From contig CBDHDW010000013.1 of the NCBI GenBank assembly GCA_965261915.1, forward strand, positions 1,116,001 to 1,180,000: a stretch of 64,000 bases of DNA, in the 5' to 3' direction. A program made the translations under genes and the position numbers. A model generated the notes under the pieces. The model was not told the origin of the DNA, searched no databases, and saw only the letters and a program-made list of their open reading frames with translations. Every line of letters starts with the position of its first letter. Within the stretch, counting starts at the first letter, position 1. The DNA is from JAIBDK01 sp965261915 (GTDB taxonomy: Bacteria; Pseudomonadota; Gammaproteobacteria; Arenicellales; Poriferihabitantaceae). This document shows positions 8,167-16,540 of the stretch, one piece after another.

Positions 8167-9440
8167 AGATCAGAATCCGAAAAGGCCATTTGGTTGATCC
8201 TGCCAACCGCATTAACCAGATAGCGGATATCTTCATTTCAAAAAACAAAGTCGTCGCCATTGGTAGAGCGCCAAAGGGATTTAAAGCAACTGAAGAAATC
8301 GATGCAAAGGGAATGTTTGTATTCCCCGGACTGGTTGATTTGCGCACGCGTTTACGCGAACCCGGAGAAGAACATAAAGCCACCATTTACAGCGAAACAC
8401 GCGCAGCGGCGAGCGGCGGCATCACCACAATGGTGTGCCCGCCTGACACCTTCCCGATAATCGATACGCCTGCCATGGCACACATGGTGCAGAACAGGGC
8501 CGCGGATGCCGGTTACGCTGAAGTTTTCCCTCTTGGCGCGTTAACAGCGGGCCTAAAGGGAGAGCAGTTAACGGATATGGCGATGATGCTTGATGCCGGA
8601 TGTGTTGGCGTCAGTAATGCGTTAGAGACCGTTGAAAGCAGTTTGGTGATGCGTCGTGCAATGCAGTATGCGTCAACCTATGACATCACTGTTTTTCTCA
8701 ATCCGAGTGACCCATGGCTTCAGGGAAATGGTGTTGTCCACGAAGGCGCGGTGAGCACACGACTGGGGCTGCCGGCAATTCCGGAGGCAGCTGAAACTGT
8801 AGGCGTTGCGCGTGATCTGGCGCTGGTGGAAACCAGTGGTGCCAAAGCACACTTCGAAATGCTTTCCAGCGGTCGTTCAGTTGACATGATCAAACAGGCG
8901 CAAAAACGCAAACTCCCGGTAACCGCTTCAGTATCCGTCCACCATCTTTTATTTAGTGAAGAAAACATTGGCAACTTTGATACTCAGTACAAAGTAATGC
9001 CCCCGCTAAGAACAACTCGTGACCGCACGCAACTGGTGAGTGGCGTACGAAAAGGTCAAATCAGCACAATTTGTTCGGATCACCAACCCCACGGTACTGA
9101 TTCAAAACTGGCCCCCTTTAGTGAGGCCGCAACCGGAATCGCAGGGCTGGATACATTGCTTACGACGACATTCGGATTAGTAAACTCAGGAGATCTGGAT
9201 CTGAATACGGCAATTGCTGCACTGACGATTAATCCGGCAACCATCATTGGGACCGAAACCGGCAGACTCGACCCCGGACGACACGCAAACCTGTGTATTT
9301 TTGATCCAGAAAAAGAATGGACCCTGGACTGCAGCACAATGTCCAGTCGGGGCAGAAACTCACCCCTGATGGGAAAAACATTACAAGGCAAAGTTGTTCA
9401 TACCCTGTTAAATGGAAAAACAACCTATCGACAGCGCTGA
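8163..9440 (+). CDS. pyrC': PyrC', dihydroorotase-like non-catalytic partner of PyrB
   Basis: A 425-residue amidohydrolase-fold protein starting with GTG at 8163, overlapping pyrB. In active dihydroorotases the zinc motif reads D-x-H-x-H-L-R-E-P-G; here it is L-V-D-L-R-T-R-L-R-E-P-G, so both histidines are gone. This is the hallmark of the inactive homologue that in Pseudomonas holds the ATCase dodecamer together. S-D-H-Q-P-H is kept near residue 300. A separate active dihydroorotase should therefore exist elsewhere in the genome. Role inferred by family and operon. Confidence 0.88.
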   Translation: MKIRIRKGHLVDPANRINQIADIFISKNKVVAIGRAPKGFKATEEIDAKGMFVFPGLVDLRTRLREPGEEHKATIYSETRAAASGGITTMVCPPDTFPIIDTPAMAHMVQNRAADAGYAEVFPLGALTAGLKGEQLTDMAMMLDAGCVGVSNALETVESSLVMRRAMQYASTYDITVFLNPSDPWLQGNGVVHEGAVSTRLGLPAIPEAAETVGVARDLALVETSGAKAHFEMLSSGRSVDMIKQAQKRKLPVTASVSVHHLLFSEENIGNFDTQYKVMPPLRTTRDRTQLVSGVRKGQISTICSDHQPHGTDSKLAPFSEAATGIAGLDTLLTTTFGLVNSGDLDLNTAIAALTINPATIIGTETGRLDPGRHANLCIFDPEKEWTLDCSTMSSRGRNSPLMGKTLQGKVVHTLLNGKTTYRQR

Positions 9441-9579
9441 TTCACTCCTTATCCCGGCTATCCAACCGCGAGATGGTATAGCGCGATGCATTACAAAATT
9501 TTAATGACACATTCATGTTTGAGTAAGCATGGTTTTGCTGAAATACCCGGCAACTTAACTTACAACGGAAATAACAAGC

Positions 9580-11133
9580 ATGCGAAACAAGGCATCTTTT
9601 TCTCAGGTATTGGCGTTAACCAACCATACTGGTCAAAAACGTAATTTCTTAGCCGTTATTGTTTTTTCTGCCGCCATCGCGGCAACGGTTATCCTCCCGC
9701 ATCAAGCGGTCGAAGCGAAATCCGCTCCGGCTCATGCCGCAGTTGATCTGAATGCTATAAACGTCAACGACGGCTTTGCTGAACTCGTTCGAGCGGTACG
9801 TCCGGCTGTTGTCAATATCTCCGTTACCGGTAGCGCTTCGCAAAAAGGTTCATTACTCGGGCTCAATGGCAGCGCCCCTCAACTTGAGGAGTTTCTGAAA
9901 CGTTTTTTTGGTGAACTTCCTGAAAAATACGGTAAAAAATATAACAACCGGAACGCGCCGCTGGAGCGAAAGACCACCGCGGTGGGTTCCGGTTTCATCA
10001 TCGACCCTGAGGGCCTTGTGGTAACAAACCATCACGTTATTGAGCATGCTGACTCTATCGAAGTTGTTTTCGAGGATGGCAGCCGAATCCCGGCAACACT
10101 CAAGGGAACCGACGCGAAAACCGATCTTGCCTTGCTCGAGATCGACATGGGCCATCCGCTACCCTATGTTGTTTTTGGAAATTCCGATGAAGCCGAAGTC
10201 GGTGACTGGGTGGTCGCGATTGGCAACCCTTTTGGTCTGGGAGGGACAACAACCAGCGGCATAATCTCTGCCAGGGGCCGAGACATTCAATCCGGGCCAC
10301 TGGATGATTTTATTCAAATCGACGCATCCATTAACCGCGGCAACTCAGGCGGCCCCCTGTTTAATACCAGCGGTGAAGTAATTGGCGTAAACAGTGCAAT
10401 TTATTCACCCAACGGCGGCAGCGTTGGAATTGGCTTCGCGATCCCGTCATCGATGGCTGAAAATGTCGTTCGACAGCTTGCAGCCTCAGGAGCCGTTGAG
10501 CGCGGCTACCTTGGCGTTCATATCCAGTCCCTGTCAAAAGAAATTGCCCGCAACCTCGGCCTGGATGACGATAGTGGCGCTCTGGTAACCCAAATAATCG
10601 AAAATAGCCCGGCTGAAAAAGCCGGCCTTGAAGCGGGCGATGTGATCGTTAAATATGATGGAAAAACACTGACCAAAATGCGCGATCTCCCTCGATTTGT
10701 TGCCCTGACCACCGAAGGTAAAACCGTAGATGTTGAGATCTGGCGGGATGAATCAAGAAAAGTGGTCAGTGTCGATATCTCTGCAACTGCTGAACCCTCC
10801 CTTGCCAGTGCTTCTGCCGACGAGCACGACCTTACCAATAAGCCCCTCGGCTTAGAGCTGGCAGACACAGACACAACAAACCTTAGCCGATATGGCCTTG
10901 ATGAAGAAACCGTTGGCGTCATCATTGTTGATGTTTATCCAGACAGTAGTGCAGCCCGGCAAGGCTTAAGACCGGGTGATGTTATAAAGAGGCTTAATCG
11001 CACCAACATCCACGACACCAAGCAGTTCATTCGTACACTTCAGGCTTCCATCGATGAAAACAAACAGTCGGTTTTATTGTTGGTCGAACGAGAAAATCAA
11101 GCTCGTTTTATTGTTGTCTCAACAGCGGTCTAA
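9580..11133 (+). CDS. Do-type periplasmic serine endoprotease (DegP/MucD family)
   Basis: A 517-residue HtrA-family protease. A membrane/signal segment spans about residues 22-46 and ends near A-V-E-A. The trypsin-like domain has catalytic His152 (T-N-H-H-V-I), Asp182 (K-T-D-L-A-L-L) and Ser256 (G-N-S-G-G-P-L). Two PDZ domains follow (about 285-375 and 425-515), the second with P-D-S-S-A-A-R-Q-G-L-R-P-G-D-V-I. The two-PDZ plan points to DegP/DegQ/MucD rather than DegS. Expected role: quality control of misfolded envelope proteins. It is monocistronic between pyrC' and cysE. Confidence 0.92.
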   Translation: MRNKASFSQVLALTNHTGQKRNFLAVIVFSAAIAATVILPHQAVEAKSAPAHAAVDLNAINVNDGFAELVRAVRPAVVNISVTGSASQKGSLLGLNGSAPQLEEFLKRFFGELPEKYGKKYNNRNAPLERKTTAVGSGFIIDPEGLVVTNHHVIEHADSIEVVFEDGSRIPATLKGTDAKTDLALLEIDMGHPLPYVVFGNSDEAEVGDWVVAIGNPFGLGGTTTSGIISARGRDIQSGPLDDFIQIDASINRGNSGGPLFNTSGEVIGVNSAIYSPNGGSVGIGFAIPSSMAENVVRQLAASGAVERGYLGVHIQSLSKEIARNLGLDDDSGALVTQIIENSPAEKAGLEAGDVIVKYDGKTLTKMRDLPRFVALTTEGKTVDVEIWRDESRKVVSVDISATAEPSLASASADEHDLTNKPLGLELADTDTTNLSRYGLDEETVGVIIVDVYPDSSAARQGLRPGDVIKRLNRTNIHDTKQFIRTLQASIDENKQSVLLLVERENQARFIVVSTAV

Positions 11134-11274
11134 TCCTGACAAAATGAGAATAAAACAAATCTCCTCGGCTTAGGACTTAATCACCGGGATGTGCAATTTT
11201 TCAACCTTTACACGGTTTAAAATTCGATTATCCTGCCGCGTTTGCCAGGAAAGTTATTTGATATACTTTTCGTC

Positions 11275-12081
11275 ATGTCCAATAAACACAACCGCAACAC
11301 CACCGAACCGTTTGATATCTGGCAATGCTTGCGCAGCGAAGCCGAAATTGCGCTGTCCAGAGAACCCTTACTTGGAAAGTTTTTAAACCCGGTCATCCTC
11401 AATCATTCGAGTTTCGCAGACGCTTTAACGGCCATTCTGGTTGCCAGACTAACCTGCGGCGTTCTCGACAGAAACACCCTTCAAGACATCATCGCTGATG
11501 TTCTGAATAGCGATGAAGATATTCTGCATAGCGCACAACGCGATCTCATTGCTTTTTGTGAACGCGATCCCGCCTGCAATCGATTCTCCATTCCCTTCCT
11601 GTATTACAAAGGCTATCAGGGTTTACAGTTTTATCGTATTGGACATCATCTATGGAAGAACCGACAATCCGAATTGGCATTGTACCTGCAAAGCCGAGTC
11701 AGCGAAGTTTTTGATATGGATATTCATCCCGCAGCGAGAATCGGCAACGGTATTTTGATTGACCATGCCACCTCGATCGTGATTGGAGAAACGGCAGTGG
11801 TCGGGGACAACGTTTCGATGCTTCACGAAGTTACACTCGGGGGTACTGGTAAATCCGAAGGCGACCGGCATCCGAAGGTTGAAAGCGGTGTACTGATTGG
11901 TGCCGGCGCAAAAATTCTCGGCAACGTAAAAATCGGCGAGAATGCCAAAGTCGGAGCGGGCAGTGTTGTACTTGAAGATGTTGATGCAGCGATTACGGTT
12001 GCCGGCGTTCCCGCACGTCCAGTAGCAGAAATTGTTGATATATCCCCGGCACTGGAAATGGACCATTCGCTTGATGGCTGA
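11275..12081 (+). CDS. cysE: Serine O-acetyltransferase
   Basis: A 268-residue CysE-type enzyme that makes O-acetylserine from serine and acetyl-CoA, the first step of cysteine synthesis. The helical N-terminal domain (to about 140) contains D-P-A-C and F-L-Y-Y-K-G-Y-Q-G. A left-handed beta-helix of hexapeptide repeats follows, with D-H-A-T-S-I-V-I-G-E-T and L-G-G-T-G-K-x-x-G-D-R-H-P-K. ATG 11275 is preferred over an in-frame TTG at 11242. The metY-like gene follows, giving a small sulfur-assimilation pair, though with a 200-bp gap. Confidence 0.93.
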   Translation: MSNKHNRNTTEPFDIWQCLRSEAEIALSREPLLGKFLNPVILNHSSFADALTAILVARLTCGVLDRNTLQDIIADVLNSDEDILHSAQRDLIAFCERDPACNRFSIPFLYYKGYQGLQFYRIGHHLWKNRQSELALYLQSRVSEVFDMDIHPAARIGNGILIDHATSIVIGETAVVGDNVSMLHEVTLGGTGKSEGDRHPKVESGVLIGAGAKILGNVKIGENAKVGAGSVVLEDVDAAITVAGVPARPVAEIVDISPALEMDHSLDG

Positions 12082-12237
12082 ACAATAAACTCAACAAATA
12101 CAAATCCACTGTTTAGACGCACATCACTGGTCAACGGATTTTGACCGCCATGGTGTGGACATTTTGCGATTGGTGGTTTATGTTATCGTGCTTGGAAATA
12201 ATTGAAAATGCGTTAATACACCAAGATATAAACTCTA

Positions 12238-12263
12238 ACCTGACCAGGTAAAAAACCAGGTCA
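12238..12263 (+). promoter_or_regulatory. Inverted repeat in the leader of metY
   Basis: TGACCAGGT, five A residues and ACCAGGTCA form a 9-bp inverted repeat with one A-A mismatch, ending 19 bases before the metY ATG. An upstream ACCTG (12238-12242) can instead pair with either CAGGT, so two mutually exclusive folds are possible. It could be an operator or a leader hairpin. It does not match a SAM riboswitch I know. Confidence 0.4.
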
Positions 12264-12282
12264 ATCGAATCAGGCGAATTTT

Positions 12283-13554
12283 ATGAAAATCGAATCAAAG
12301 GCAATTCATTCCGGCTTTACTCAGGATCCAGCCACTAATGCCGTAGCGGTACCTATTTATCAAACCACTTCCTTCGCGTTTGACAGCACTCAACACGGCG
12401 CTGATCTTTTTGATCTTAAAGTGCTCGGGAACATTTATTCAAGAATAATGAACCCCACCAACGATGTTCTGGAACAACGGGTGGCAGACATGGAAGGCGG
12501 CGTTGCCGCGCTTGCTCTTGCTTCCGGACAAGCCGCAACCACTTGCGCAATTCAGACTATTGCAGAAGCCGGTGACAATATTATCAGTATGCCCACTTTG
12601 TACGGTGGAACCTATAACCTGTTCGCCCACACACTCCCGCAAATGGGCATAGAGACCCGATTTGCTGATCCTGAAAACCTCGACTCCATTGCATCCCTGA
12701 TCGATGCAAAAACCAAAGCGGTATATTGCGAATCCATTGGTAATCCGGCGGGAAATATTGTTGACCTTGAAAAAGTAGCCGAAGTTGCTCATGCACACGG
12801 CGTACCCGTTATTGTCGACAACACGGTGCCGTCTCCTTATCTTTGCCGCCCAATCGAATGGGGTTGCGACATCGTTGTGCATTCGTTAACCAAGTATATT
12901 GGCGGTCACGGAACCATTATTGGCGGCATGATTGTAGACTCAAATAATTTTGACTGGGTAGCAAACAAGGAACGCTTTAATCGCTTGAACGAACCTGATG
13001 TGTCGTACCACGGGGTCGTTTTTACAGAAACCGGATTACCGCCTTATATTCTACGTGCACGTGTTGTACCACTCCGAAACATGGGTGCGTGCATTGCGCC
13101 AATGAATACATTCCTTGCGTTACAGGGGCTTGAAACGCTACCGCTGCGCATGGACCGAATATGTGAAAACGCACTGGCTGTGGCAAACCATCTGGAAGGG
13201 CATTCCAGTGTTGAATGGGTGCGCTATGCTGGATCAGACAGTAGCCCTCATAAAGCGTTGGCTGACAAATACACCGGCGGCCGCGGCTCGGGTGTACTGA
13301 GTTTTGGCATTAAGGGCGGAGCAGAAGCGGGTGGAAAATTCATTGATGCGCTACAAATGATTAAACGCCTGGTTAACATCGGTGATTCAAAATCGCTGGC
13401 ATGCCACCCTGCTTCCACCACCCATCGTCAACTTTCCCCTGAAGAGCTGGCATCATCTGGCGTGAGTCCGGAGCTGGTTAGACTGTCGATTGGTATCGAG
13501 AATATTGAAGATATTATCGAAGATATCGACCAGTCCATTGCCGCTGCTGGGTAG
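12283..13554 (+). CDS. metY: O-acetylhomoserine sulfhydrylase-type PLP enzyme
   Basis: A 423-residue Cys/Met-metabolism PLP enzyme. Features are Y-S-R-I-M-N-P-T near residue 53, G-G-T-Y near 108, and the Schiff-base Lys204 in H-S-L-T-K-Y-I-G-G-H-G. Length and L-F-H/F-D type motifs fit the OAH sulfhydrylase (MetY) group, about 425 residues, rather than MetB/MetC (about 380-395). It would add sulfide to O-acetylhomoserine to make homocysteine. Its stop codon lies inside the left copy of the IS target duplication, so insertion left it intact. Confidence 0.9.
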   Translation: MKIESKAIHSGFTQDPATNAVAVPIYQTTSFAFDSTQHGADLFDLKVLGNIYSRIMNPTNDVLEQRVADMEGGVAALALASGQAATTCAIQTIAEAGDNIISMPTLYGGTYNLFAHTLPQMGIETRFADPENLDSIASLIDAKTKAVYCESIGNPAGNIVDLEKVAEVAHAHGVPVIVDNTVPSPYLCRPIEWGCDIVVHSLTKYIGGHGTIIGGMIVDSNNFDWVANKERFNRLNEPDVSYHGVVFTETGLPPYILRARVVPLRNMGACIAPMNTFLALQGLETLPLRMDRICENALAVANHLEGHSSVEWVRYAGSDSSPHKALADKYTGGRGSGVLSFGIKGGAEAGGKFIDALQMIKRLVNIGDSKSLACHPASTTHRQLSPEELASSGVSPELVRLSIGIENIEDIIEDIDQSIAAAG

Positions 13555-13612
13555 CTCCAGCCTGGTCATCGTTGCTAACCTGTCCGAAACCGGTTAGCTT
13601 GAAAAACCGGGT

Positions 13613-13644
13613 CCTCCCGAAGCCATTCGGGAGGTCTTTTTTTT
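13613..13644 (+). terminator. Rho-independent terminator of metY
   Basis: Stem CCTCCCGAA / TTCGGGAGG with a four-base loop, followed by CT and then eight T residues (13637-13644). A second hairpin, GCTAACC/GGTTAGC, lies just upstream at 13574-13598. The structure is duplicated at 15765-15796. Confidence 0.85.
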
Positions 13645-13689
13645 GTGTCCAAATCAATGTGTCTGCGCCCAAAAGACCATTATGCGTTG

Positions 13690-13807
13690 TTAGAAAGACG
13701 ATCCGGGCTGCCTTAAAAATGCCGTTTCTTTATTACTGGAATACCTTCCCAGAGCTTTGTTTCGATGTGGGAAACGACCAAATTGCGCAACAATATCATA
13801 GTGTTTT
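13690..13807 (-). pseudogene. Duplicated 3' fragment of the DUF924 gene
   Basis: This is the exact copy of the last 38 codons and stop of the DUF924 gene (intact at 15842-16447), created by the 259-bp duplication. It has no 5' end: upstream on the minus strand it runs into the left inverted repeat of the IS. It is not expected to make a product. Confidence 0.88.
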
Positions 13808-13852
13808 CCTGACTTCGACGGTCAACCCTCATAAGTCATTGATTTATAAAGA

Positions 13853-13892
13853 AACACAAAAATATCTAGGCACTACAAATGCCCAGATATTT
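13853..13892 (-). terminator. Probable terminator of the IS transposase gene
   Basis: On the minus strand, a stem AAATATCT-x-GGCA / TGCC-x-AGATATTT (13860-13892) is followed by a short T run, 15 bases after the transposase stop codon. The loop contains the 13-bp motif repeated near the other end of the element. Confidence 0.6.
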
Positions 13893-13906
13893 AAGAATTA
13901 TATCAA

Positions 13907-15565
13907 TCAGTACAGTGGGTAAGCTGTGGTGGTCGCTTTTAATCCCATCACAGCATAGATTTTTTTTGCTTCTGGATTGATTTGAGAAGGCATGACATAA
14001 CGCTGTTTGGTGCGCTTGTGTTTGAACACGCTGTGTTGCACATGAATCAAGGCATTACGGATAACAGCAGGGGATAAGGCCTTGTGTTGTAGCTTGATTC
14101 GATACATTATCTGTCTGATGCAGGCAAAAGCCATGAACGAAATGGCAATGTGGGCACGCACTCTTGAGGGTGTCCAGTGGTAGATAGGGCGTACTTTTAA
14201 GTCGTGTTTAGTGATGCGGAAACTTTCTTCAACCTGCCATAAGCCGCGATAGTGTGATAGCACTTCCTGGTGCGGCGTATCGGGCAAATTGGTGATGACG
14301 CCATGCAGTCCGTCCCAGCGGCTTTCGGCATCAATTTTATCTTGGTTGATACTCAGGCTGGTTTTTCCCTTGATAATCAGAAACTTTTTATAGCCGTAGT
14401 TATTTAATAAGTCCTTGGGGTTCTGGCTTTTACCGATTTTCTTGATGAGCCGATCGACTGCCTTTTGTCGGTCATGTTGATCTTTATCCGCACGCTTTGG
14501 ACAATGTGAGACAATGAGTCGTCTCTTCTTGTGTGTCAGCTCGGCTGCGCTTGATCCGTCTTTGCCAAGCGGCTGATAAGCCGACTTATCCAATACCCTG
14601 GTTTGTAGTGCAGCGGGCAATTGTTTTAGTTTCGCCCCGACGATGTAATAAGCACCCGCCTCATCCAGGGCGCTTAGATTGTCTTCATTCAGCATGCCTC
14701 GATCAGCGACAAAGATCATTTTCCGGACATCATAGCGCGCTTGCATCGTCTGCAAAACGCTGATTAGGCTATGACCCTCGAAAGTAGCACCAGGGAACAC
14801 TTCGTAGCCGACCGGCAGACCTTCGCGGGTGACCAGCAAAGCCAGCAATACCTGGGGCTGATTAAATTTACAGTCCTTGCTGTAGCCATTTTGTTTTAAT
14901 TCGTCTTCCTTGAAAGACTCAAAATAGAGCGTCGTACAGTCAAAAAACAACACATCCAACGCACCAGATAACAAGGATCGCGTGCCTTCACAGGTCATCG
15001 CTTGCAGCCGGCTGATGGTGTTATCGTCCAGCTGATCCATCATCCGATAAACTTTCTCTAAGGACAAAGAAACGCCAAAGTCCTGCTCCAGCTGCTGCAC
15101 ACTGCCGCGCTTACTTTTAGGATTGGCAATGCGTGCCATCACACAATGGAACAGGGCTTCTGTGGAGGCACGATACTTCTTTTGCGGCAACAGGGTATCG
15201 AACGACAACTGGCGATAGACCGCGCCATACACCTCATGAATGCCCAGCACCACCCGTTGTTCTTCCACCATCTGCCTCAGGTCAACATTCAAGGTGGCTT
15301 TGGACGATTGAGCTTTTGCTGCTTTCGCCTCAAGCATCTGTTTGGCGACCGTCTCAGGCGGAAACAGGCTGGGCTGATGCTGGGCTTCAATCTTCGCCTT
15401 GACAACCTCGGCCAAAGCCTTCAACTGCGCCAACTCCTCGTCATCCATGGCAATGCCGACATAACGCACAATCTTTTGCTTGACCTTATCGCCGACGCGC
15501 ACGGATGAAACAATCTGAACCGATTGTCTTGGGCTATTGGGTGTCGATTTAACGCGAACGAACAT
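13907..15565 (-). CDS. IS1634-family (IS4 superfamily) transposase
   Basis: A 552-residue DDE transposase. The N-terminal part is a small beta-rich region (V-K-S-T-P-N, I-V-R-Y-V-G). The catalytic core shows Asp209 in F-F-D-C-T-T-L-Y-F-E-S, then G-Y-S-K-D-x-K-F-N-Q-P-Q-V, Asp288 in F-V-A-D-R-G-M, and a C-terminal Y-R-G-L-W-Q-V-E-E-S-F-R-I-T-K with Glu446 and Lys453 in the IS4-like Y-R-E-K spacing. The frame is uninterrupted and all key residues are present. It starts 120 bp inside the right inverted repeat. Confidence 0.93.
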   Translation of the reverse strand: MFVRVKSTPNSPRQSVQIVSSVRVGDKVKQKIVRYVGIAMDDEELAQLKALAEVVKAKIEAQHQPSLFPPETVAKQMLEAKAAKAQSSKATLNVDLRQMVEEQRVVLGIHEVYGAVYRQLSFDTLLPQKKYRASTEALFHCVMARIANPKSKRGSVQQLEQDFGVSLSLEKVYRMMDQLDDNTISRLQAMTCEGTRSLLSGALDVLFFDCTTLYFESFKEDELKQNGYSKDCKFNQPQVLLALLVTREGLPVGYEVFPGATFEGHSLISVLQTMQARYDVRKMIFVADRGMLNEDNLSALDEAGAYYIVGAKLKQLPAALQTRVLDKSAYQPLGKDGSSAAELTHKKRRLIVSHCPKRADKDQHDRQKAVDRLIKKIGKSQNPKDLLNNYGYKKFLIIKGKTSLSINQDKIDAESRWDGLHGVITNLPDTPHQEVLSHYRGLWQVEESFRITKHDLKVRPIYHWTPSRVRAHIAISFMAFACIRQIMYRIKLQHKALSPAVIRNALIHVQHSVFKHKRTKQRYVMPSQINPEAKKIYAVMGLKATTTAYPLY

Positions 15566-15700
15566 GGGGTGAGTTTACACTGTGCTATTGCCGAAATCAA
15601 CACAAATATTAAGATAGGCACTACAAACCAGTTTCTCTACCACCCCCGCGTGTTTATTGGGCTGTGGGCGATCTGCGTGGGGTGGACCGTCGAAGTCAGG

Positions 15701-15959
15701 GGGTAGCTCCAGCCTGGTCATCGTTGCTAACCTGTCCGAAACCGGTTAGCTTGAAAAACCGGGTCCTCCCGAAGCCATTCGGGAGGTCTTTTTTTTGTGT
15801 CCAAATCAATGTGTCTGCGCCCAAAAGACCATTATGCGTTGTTAGAAAGACGATCCGGGCTGCCTTAAAAATGCCGTTTCTTTATTACTGGAATACCTTC
15901 CCAGAGCTTTGTTTCGATGTGGGAAACGACCAAATTGCGCAACAATATCATAGTGTTTT
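15701..15959. repeat. Right copy of the 259-bp direct repeat flanking the IS
   Basis: This copy matches 13549-13807 and directly follows the right inverted repeat. It supplies the 3' end of the intact DUF924 gene. Before insertion the locus must have been metY stop, terminator and DUF924 3' end in a single copy. Confidence 0.93.
15765..15796 (+). terminator. Second copy of the metY terminator
   Basis: It is the same hairpin and T8 run as at 13613-13644. Here no plus-strand gene precedes it except the IS end. It may still insulate the IS from the DUF924 gene; on the minus strand the same stem is followed by a T5 run, so it could also end DUF924 transcription. Confidence 0.65.
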
Positions 15960-16447
15960 ATCGCAAACTGATAGTAACCATCAAACATCTCACGTTCAGA
16001 TTCTGTAACCTGACTCCGTAGCGCATCGTACAAACGCAGAGAAAGCATTTGATCCTCCAGCGATTCGCTGTGTTCGTAGGGCAAGTAAACAAAAACACGC
16101 TGGACTTCCAGTAGCTGAAACTGCCATTCACGTTTCAGCATCAGCTTAGCAAGCTCCCTGGCCTTCTCATCGCAGGCAAACGATTTTCCTGAATTACGGT
16201 ATATATTTCGTGGAAACTGATCCTGGCTGAGAATGGCTGCGAGCAGGCCGCTCGGCGAGTCTAACCAGTCATCGAGCCGGTCGTGGAAAACATCTTCCAC
16301 TAAACCGCCGAAACGTTTTTTGATTTGCTCATCAGTCTGGTCATTTTTTGACCACCACAGATCACTTTTTTGTTTGCTAATTTGCAAATTGTCGGCGGCA
16401 TCACCAAACCAAAACTGGATCACCGACTCAGGCGTCTCTTTATTCAT
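15842..16447 (-). CDS. DUF924 family protein
   Basis: A 201-residue helical protein from ATG 16447 (the frame continues to a GTG at 16483). It has V-I-Q-F-W-F-G-D at the start, W-W-x-K-N-D near residue 33, L-L-A-A-I-L-S-Q-D-Q-F-P-R-N, the V-Y-L-P-Y-E-H-S-E motif and F-G-R-F-P-H-R-N-K-A-L-G-R near the end. These are standard for DUF924, whose function is not known. Its last 118 bases lie in the right copy of the IS target duplication, so the gene stays intact despite the insertion beside it. Confidence 0.9.
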   Translation of the reverse strand: MNKETPESVIQFWFGDAADNLQISKQKSDLWWSKNDQTDEQIKKRFGGLVEDVFHDRLDDWLDSPSGLLAAILSQDQFPRNIYRNSGKSFACDEKARELAKLMLKREWQFQLLEVQRVFVYLPYEHSESLEDQMLSLRLYDALRSQVTESEREMFDGYYQFAIKHYDIVAQFGRFPHRNKALGRYSSNKETAFLRQPGSSF

Positions 16448-16540
16448 CGCCAAACGGGTTGCGAATTCATCATTTTCGGGCACGATTCAAGTTAAAATCA
16501 ATACTATGTTTTACCGAACTTCATTTCAAATTACTTAAAA

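Larger units (their letters stand above)
13549..13807. repeat. Left copy of the 259-bp direct repeat flanking the IS
   Basis: Bases 13549-13807 match 15701-15959 without a visible difference. The repeat begins with the last codon and stop of metY, spans the intergenic terminator, and ends inside the DUF924 gene. It abuts the left inverted repeat of the insertion sequence exactly. It is best read as a very long target-site duplication. Confidence 0.93.
13808..15700 (-). mobile_element. IS1634-like insertion sequence, 1893 bp
   Basis: Bounded by 16-bp perfect terminal inverted repeats: CCTGACTTCGACGGTC at 13808-13823 and its complement at 15685-15700. It carries one minus-strand DDE transposase gene. 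The 259-bp repeats abut both ends exactly. IS1634 and IS1549 relatives are known for long, variable target duplications, and the transposase has the matching family layout. Ends and gene look complete, so it may still be active. Confidence 0.9.

Noticed and set aside
12082..12282. SAM riboswitch before metY
   Set aside because: Only a short inverted repeat is present; the conserved SAM-I or SAM-II core could not be found by eye.
13572..13922. Plus-strand frame in the left repeat and IS end
   Set aside because: It crosses the terminator, the DUF924 fragment and the IS inverted repeat, and its twin at 15664-16008 shares only the duplicated part; it is a by-product of the repeat.
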